Below, piece by piece: positions 60,314 to 64,000 of a stretch of 64,000 bases of DNA. Within the stretch, counting starts at the first letter, position 1. Each line of letters opens with the position of its first letter. Location of the stretch: the NCBI RefSeq assembly GCF_900116855.1, contig NZ_UETD01000009.1, positions 1 through 64,000 on the forward strand, given 5' to 3'. The stretch comes from Ruminococcus flavefaciens (GTDB lineage: Bacteria > Bacillota > Clostridia > Oscillospirales > Ruminococcaceae). The notes below the pieces were generated by a model that was given only the letters and a program-made list of their open reading frames with translations, was not told the DNA's origin and did not search any database. A program made the position numbers and the translations under genes.

Positions 60314-60406
60314 TTAGAACTTAGAAACAGTTACCATTTCATCGAGATATGTAAACAACTCTACCATCAAGATTTCTTCTCTTGTTAATTCATTAATCAT
60401 TGACAT
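60314..60406 (-). CDS. Small ORF, 30 residues, unknown
   Basis: ATG at 60406 with AAAGGAG (60420-60414) at 7-nt spacing; stop TAA at 60316-60314. The product starts MSMINELTREEILMVELF and is an acidic, Leu/Met/Val-rich peptide that could form one amphipathic helix. It overlaps the end of the lipoprotein gene by 14 nt in another frame, which suggests translational coupling and co-transcription. There is no signal peptide. It could be a small regulatory protein or a fortuitous frame; the ribosome site is better than chance. Confidence 0.5.
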   Translation of the reverse strand: MSMINELTREEILMVELFTYLDEMVTVSKF

Positions 60407-61286
60407 TTTTATACTCCTTTTTTCCGTATTTATTCAAATCGAATTTCTTCTCTTCACGAATTATCTTTCCATTAGCTCCTTTTATATAAACTGTTATATG
60501 AGGATCGGCGTATTGCCCATCATCTATAAATGTTAAACCGGAATCATATACTATACTTTCATCGTTATAAAAATCTGTATAATTATTAATGTTTATCTTT
60601 TTAAATTCATCTGCATAAACTACTGTAATTCTTGTATTAGCACTAGTTCCTTTACTGCATTGCCAATGATAATAATCTGTGTTGAAATCTTTTAATTTTT
60701 CCTCATCACATATTTCTTCTGAAATAAATATTTGATTTTGTCCGCTAATTTTACAGTAATAGTAATCATCATTCATTTCACTGATATCTTCATAATCGCA
60801 TTCAAAATGTCTTATATATACTACAGCTTTGTCCGAATTAAAATAGTCCTGAACGAAATCATTATACATCTTTTCAAACTTACCTCTCAGAGAAGCACTG
60901 ACATAATCATCTGTGAATTCTCCCTTTTCATCCGACTTAACTGTTACGTAGTTCCTACCTCCGTCCGTACCAAGCTCCTTAGGATATGCAAAAAACTGTT
61001 CCTTTTCCATGAGTCCGGCAGGAATATATCCAGCATATTCAAACTCCATTCCGTACTTGTCATCAAGATATTTCTTCATCTCATACATACGGCGTATTGC
61101 TATCTGTTGTGAGACATCAAGCTCTTCATATTCTGTCGGCAGCCCCTCTGCCGCAAGAACCTCTTTCTGCCAGTCGTTGAGCAATTCTGTCTGCGTTGTC
61201 GGTGTGGTTTGTGTTGCTGTTTTGCCGCAGGAGAAAAGCCCTGCTGTGAGAAATGCTGCTGTAATTAGTGTGATGATCTTTTTCAT
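60393..61286 (-). CDS. Putative lipoprotein, unknown function
   Basis: 297 aa from the ATG at 61286 (AAAGGAGCG upstream); the frame is open further 5' but without a ribosome site. Signal peptide MKKIITLITAAFLTAGLFSC with a lipobox-like FSC. A Thr-rich linker (about 23-32) precedes a mature region rich in Tyr, Asp and Lys with no family I recognise. It is AT-richer than prfB and valS around it. Extracytoplasmic, membrane-anchored. The overlapping 30-residue ORF follows. Divergent from prfB. Confidence 0.78.
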   Translation of the reverse strand: MKKIITLITAAFLTAGLFSCGKTATQTTPTTQTELLNDWQKEVLAAEGLPTEYEELDVSQQIAIRRMYEMKKYLDDKYGMEFEYAGYIPAGLMEKEQFFAYPKELGTDGGRNYVTVKSDEKGEFTDDYVSASLRGKFEKMYNDFVQDYFNSDKAVVYIRHFECDYEDISEMNDDYYYCKISGQNQIFISEEICDEEKLKDFNTDYYHWQCSKGTSANTRITVVYADEFKKININNYTDFYNDESIVYDSGLTFIDDGQYADPHITVYIKGANGKIIREEKKFDLNKYGKKEYKNVND

Positions 61287-61307
61287 AAGTATCGCTCCTT
61301 TGGTCAT

Positions 61308-61337
61308 ATTATAACACGGTTTCGCAATGAATGTAAA
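61308..61337 (-). promoter_or_regulatory. Promoter of the lipoprotein gene
   Basis: Minus strand TTTACA (61337-61332), 18-bp spacer, TATAAT (61313-61308). Confidence 0.68.
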
Positions 61338-61346
61338 CCCGTCGGC

Positions 61347-61365
61347 TGTCACTTTCGCAGTGACA
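61347..61365. repeat. Short hairpin between divergent promoters
   Basis: TGTCACT/AGTGACA perfect stem around a 5-nt loop, placed between the lipoprotein and prfB promoters; possible operator. Confidence 0.4.
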
Positions 61366-61412
61366 TTCGTAATTATTTTCACCGCTGATACTGAAAAATC
61401 TCCGTTTTCCCC

Positions 61413-61441
61413 TTGCACTCCGCGAAAAACTGTGTTATAAT
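61413..61441 (+). promoter_or_regulatory. Promoter of prfB
   Basis: TTGCAC (61413-61418), 17-bp spacer, TATAAT (61436-61441). Confidence 0.77.
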
Positions 61442-61473
61442 ATATGTATCTATGTTTGAAAGGATTTGAAACT

Positions 61474-62592
61474 ATGATCATACTTGACGAACTCAGAGTC
61501 GAAATGACAGGCTACCGCAAGGAAATGGCGGAGCTTGCTGACGTTCTGAATATAGAAGCTGCAAAAAAGCGCGTTGAAGAGCTTGGCGAGGAAACTGCCA
61601 AGGAGGGCTTCTGGGACGACCTCGAAAACTCCCAGAAGGTGCTCAAGGAGCAGAAGTCCCTTGAGAAGAAGATCGAGAAGTACAATCAGCTCAACGAGAA
61701 CCTCGAAGATATAATCACTCTCATCGAGCTCTCTATCGAGGCTGATGACGAGAGCGACATCGAGGAGATAAAGAAGGAGTCGGAAGCCTTCAAGACCAAG
61801 CTGGAGGACGAAAAGCTGGCTACTCTCCTTAACGGCGAATACGACAACGCCAACGCTATCCTCACTTTCCACGCAGGTGCAGGCGGTACAGAGGCTCAGG
61901 ACTGGGCAGAAATGCTCTACCGTATGTACAACCGCTGGGCTGAGCGCCACGAGTTCAAGGTAGAGCTCCTTGACTATCTCGACGGCGACGAAGCAGGTAT
62001 GAAGTCAGCTTCCATCCTCATCGAGGGCGAAAACGCCTACGGCTACATGAAGTCCGAGTCAGGTGTTCACAGACTTGTCCGTGTATCTCCCTTTGATGCA
62101 CAGGGACGCCGCCACACTTCATTCGCAGCTCTGGAAGTTATGCCCGAGCTGGATGACTCTATCGAGGTAGATATCCGTCCCGAGGATATCGAAATGGAGG
62201 TTTACCGTTCAAGCGGTGCAGGCGGACAGAAGGTAAACAAGACCAGCTCTGCTGTACGTCTTATCCATAAGCCCACAGGTATAGTTGTTTCCTGCCAGAC
62301 TCAGCGAAGCCAGTACCAGAACAAGGACTACGCCATGAAGATGCTCCGTTCAAAGCTGGTTGAGATCAAGGAGCGCGAGCACCTCGAAAAGATCGAGGAT
62401 ATCAAGGGCGTTCAGAACCAGATCGCGTGGGGCTCGCAGATACGTTCATATGTATTCATGCCCTACACCCTCGTAAAGGACACCCGTACAGGCTTTGAAA
62501 ACGGCAATATACAGGCTGTTATGGACGGCGACATCGACGGCTTCATCAATGCTTACCTGAAGTCGCTCTCACACGGAACTCTTGAAAAGTAA
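61474..62592 (+). CDS. prfB: Peptide chain release factor 2, without programmed frameshift
   Basis: 372 aa from the ATG at 61474 (GAAAGGA upstream). RVSPFDAQGRRHTSF contains the SPF tripeptide that recognises UGA/UAA, and SSGAGGQKVNKTSSAVRL the GGQ hydrolysis motif. Most bacterial prfB genes have an in-frame UGA near codon 25 read by a +1 shift; here the N-terminal region LADVLNIEAAKKRVEEL runs through without interruption, so this autoregulation is absent. Cytoplasmic. The next gene overlaps its stop by one base. Confidence 0.95.
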   Translation: MIILDELRVEMTGYRKEMAELADVLNIEAAKKRVEELGEETAKEGFWDDLENSQKVLKEQKSLEKKIEKYNQLNENLEDIITLIELSIEADDESDIEEIKKESEAFKTKLEDEKLATLLNGEYDNANAILTFHAGAGGTEAQDWAEMLYRMYNRWAERHEFKVELLDYLDGDEAGMKSASILIEGENAYGYMKSESGVHRLVRVSPFDAQGRRHTSFAALEVMPELDDSIEVDIRPEDIEMEVYRSSGAGGQKVNKTSSAVRLIHKPTGIVVSCQTQRSQYQNKDYAMKMLRSKLVEIKEREHLEKIEDIKGVQNQIAWGSQIRSYVFMPYTLVKDTRTGFENGNIQAVMDGDIDGFINAYLKSLSHGTLEK

Positions 62593-63092
62593 TGAAAAAC
62601 GCTAAGATCCTTTCTGTGATCGCAGTTATTTTCATTATTGCAGGCATTTCCGCTAAATTCTTCATGCCATCGCTTTTCTACGGCTATATTTACCCATTCA
62701 GTAGGATAAAGGGAAGTGTTTCAATCACAGTTGACGGAAAGAACATTCCGCTTTCCGACTGCAAGATCAGCTGTATTCATCAGGATAAGAAAGAAAAAGC
62801 CCATGTCATCGGCAGCAGACTCAGCACCCGCGCCGGCAAGTATGGTCGTTATAAGTTTATTATCGAGCATGACGGCATCGAAATACCGTTTTATTTCTAC
62901 CAGTCAAACAGCTGGAACTGCGAAAAATTCGAGCTTTCATTCAGCGTTGACACAGAAAAGCGCACAATATCATGCACAGGCTGGACAAGAGGTCTTGACG
63001 AAAAAGGCTTTAAGGAAGAAAAACTTGATATAGTCAGGACTATAACATTTGACGATATCTCTCCTGAAGGGATAGGCATTTCATCTGTGTAA
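62592..63092 (+). CDS. Membrane-anchored protein, unknown function
   Basis: 166 aa. One N-terminal helix (about 6-30), with no cleavage site that stands out, is followed by an extracytoplasmic domain of alternating beta-type segments with two Cys pairs (about residues 57-60 and 109-130). I do not recognise a family. Start and prfB stop share one base (TAATG), so it is translationally coupled to prfB; the functional reason is unclear. It ends at a strong terminator. Confidence 0.7.
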   Translation: MKNAKILSVIAVIFIIAGISAKFFMPSLFYGYIYPFSRIKGSVSITVDGKNIPLSDCKISCIHQDKKEKAHVIGSRLSTRAGKYGRYKFIIEHDGIEIPFYFYQSNSWNCEKFELSFSVDTEKRTISCTGWTRGLDEKGFKEEKLDIVRTITFDDISPEGIGISSV

Positions 63093-63103
63093 AAGTATAA
63101 TTT

Positions 63104-63131
63104 AAGGGACGGTCATTCCGTCCCTTTTTTA
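63104..63131 (+). terminator. Terminator of the prfB operon
   Basis: AAGGGACGG (63104-63112) / CCGTCCCTT (63118-63126) followed by TTTT. Confidence 0.88.
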
Positions 63132-63147
63132 TGCCCTTTCCGCATAT

Positions 63148-63525
63148 TCAGAAAACACTCGTCAGCTTCGGTGTTTCGCCGCTCTTCATTATCTCCAGCA
63201 TATCCCGGAGCTCCGCAAGCTCGGATTGCAGCTCCTCGCTGTTGTTCTCCGCAAGGTGGACTATCCGCGAGAATATCCTGTCCACGTCTGTCAGCCTGTC
63301 ATACTTCAGCAGCACCGACGCTTTAGTGCGGAAGTCCTCCCACTCTGTGCTCAGTTCCCCTGCGCGAATAGCCGCTTCGTCGGTTTCTCCCCTCTCGGCA
63401 AGCTCCGATATAATGTCGAGTTTTTCAAGCATTTCGCCGCAGCGGCGGTTCACCCACAGGCTTGAACAGACGCTTATGCCTATGAGCAGCAGTATGATGA
63501 CTGCGCTTATCTTAGTCCTTGTCAC
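63148..63525 (-). CDS. DUF4363 family protein
   Basis: 125 aa. One N-terminal helix (about 7-25) and a helical extracytoplasmic domain, WVNRRCGEMLEKLDIISELAERGE and onward, matching the DUF4363 pattern found in clostridia. It overlaps the preceding DUF421 gene by 14 nt. The two families commonly occur as a pair in Firmicutes and are suspected to work together at the membrane, possibly in spore-related envelope functions. The exact role is unknown. Confidence 0.8.
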   Translation of the reverse strand: MTRTKISAVIILLLIGISVCSSLWVNRRCGEMLEKLDIISELAERGETDEAAIRAGELSTEWEDFRTKASVLLKYDRLTDVDRIFSRIVHLAENNSEELQSELAELRDMLEIMKSGETPKLTSVF

Positions 63526-64000
63526 TATTGTCCCCTCCTATTGTGAATATATGGGGCGGACTCCCCTTTTTATCCGCTATGAAGCACTTTCCTGCGGCGT
63601 CCGCTGTCATGATAAAGACCTCCTCAACTGTCATGCCGCGGCTTTTCAGCAGTGTTTCCACAACGCTCCTGCTGAGCTTTGCCGCCGAAAGCGCCTTTTC
63701 CACAAAGTCCCCGTCGGAGATAATGAGCACAGGCGGATCATTCTCCTCCGCCCTTATATGCATATCCATCCTTGTCGGAGTGTCTGCCGAGGGCTTTTTC
63801 ATTACAGACACGCTGCCCGTGGTCTCCACTATGGCGAACTGCACCTCGTCAAGGTCGAAGATATCTTTACTGCGAAGCGCCATGAGCAGGTCGTCCACCG
63901 AAAAGCGAAGCTCCCGCAGGATATCGCGCTCAATGCAGCCTCCCCTGACCACTATCTTGGGACTTCCCGATATGAGCTTCCTCAGCCTCGGGAACTTCAG
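63512..64000 (-). CDS. DUF421 (YetF-like) membrane protein, C-terminal part, cut by window end
   Basis: About 162 residues visible; the frame is open to the last base of the window (16 codons upstream of the first in-frame start-like codon at 63952), so the N-terminal membrane helices lie outside. LISGSPKIVVRGGCIERDILRELRFSVDDLLMALR is the DUF421 core: conserved GxPxxxxxxG, then the acidic/Arg region. YetF-type proteins have 2-3 N-terminal helices and this cytoplasmic domain. Forms an overlapping gene pair with the DUF4363 gene. Confidence 0.82.
   Translation of the reverse strand: MKFPRLRKLISGSPKIVVRGGCIERDILRELRFSVDDLLMALRSKDIFDLDEVQFAIVETTGSVSVMKKPSADTPTRMDMHIRAEENDPPVLIISDGDFVEKALSAAKLSRSVVETLLKSRGMTVEEVFIMTADAAGKCFIADKKGSPPHIFTIGGDNSDKD

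Noticed and set aside
1-64000. tRNA, rRNA, prophage or insertion sequence genes
   Set aside because: No cloverleaf with tRNA consensus bases, no rRNA segments, and no transposase or integrase motifs were found by reading; a dedicated search tool would be decisive.

Overview
The window looks like the chromosome of a fibre-degrading Ruminococcus or close relative (Oscillospiraceae, Firmicutes). The clues are two secreted proteins with type-I-like dockerin modules (one typical Ruminococcus form ending in YYAYLS), Firmicutes T-box leaders (Tyr and Val), strong AGGAGG ribosome sites, consensus sigma-A promoters with 17-bp spacers, a SpoVT-type sporulation regulator and a fermentative AdhE. No rRNA, tRNA, CRISPR array, integrase or transposase was seen. 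The species cannot be fixed from this sequence.

Layout. (1) 215-18225, all on the minus strand: a cell-surface polysaccharide locus. From its promoter near 18350 it reads aminotransferase, phosphoglycosyl transferase, ATP-grasp enzyme, LicD, TarI/IspD-like cytidylyltransferase, CDP-glycerol-type polymerase, GT2, EpsG-like polymerase, acyltransferase, flippase, SDR epimerase, guanylate-kinase-like protein, then rfbA-rfbB-acyltransferase-rfbD-rfbC (dTDP-L-rhamnose). galE follows as a separate unit behind tandem promoter-bearing repeats. A nucleotidyltransferase-family gene is transcribed divergently at 18666. (2) 19956-22424: a secreted two-repeat dockerin protein split by one in-frame TAG. (3) 22544-25450: an AgrA/AgrC-like LytTR two-component system, with what looks like a 12-codon peptide gene on the opposite strand and a GyrI-like gene. 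Both opposite-strand genes sit behind paired LytTR-type sites in the same geometry. (4) 25541-33790: spoVT, uvrA, rubredoxin (a short gene), adhE with a Rex-like operator, an APH-fold kinase and a CPBP protease. (5) 33897-42735: DUF1846 protein, diguanylate cyclase, Tyr T-box with a membrane protein and tyrS, an orphan prepilin, lipoprotein, dockerin-bearing SGNH esterase and a RING-like membrane protein. (6) 43183-53718: M16 pair, lgt, folD, sodium symporter, MBOAT/SGNH O-acylation pair and a protein kinase. (7) 53986-64000: CNNM/CorC protein, HtrA, valS behind a Val T-box, a lipoprotein with a 30-aa small ORF, prfB, DUF4363 and DUF421 (the last cut by the window end).

How the parts fit. The first 18 kb supplies sugar nucleotides, CDP-activated polyol or choline-type substituents, lipid-linked initiation, flipping and polymerisation of an envelope glycan. 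The MBOAT/SGNH pair probably O-acylates a surface polymer. Lgt would lipidate the lipoproteins seen here. The dockerin proteins point to a cellulosome. The most unusual material is regulatory or structural: the LytTR/peptide locus, the amber codon inside a repeat protein, chains of unrelated perfect hairpins in intergenic DNA, a multi-branched repeat at the left edge, and promoter-carrying tandem repeats before galE.
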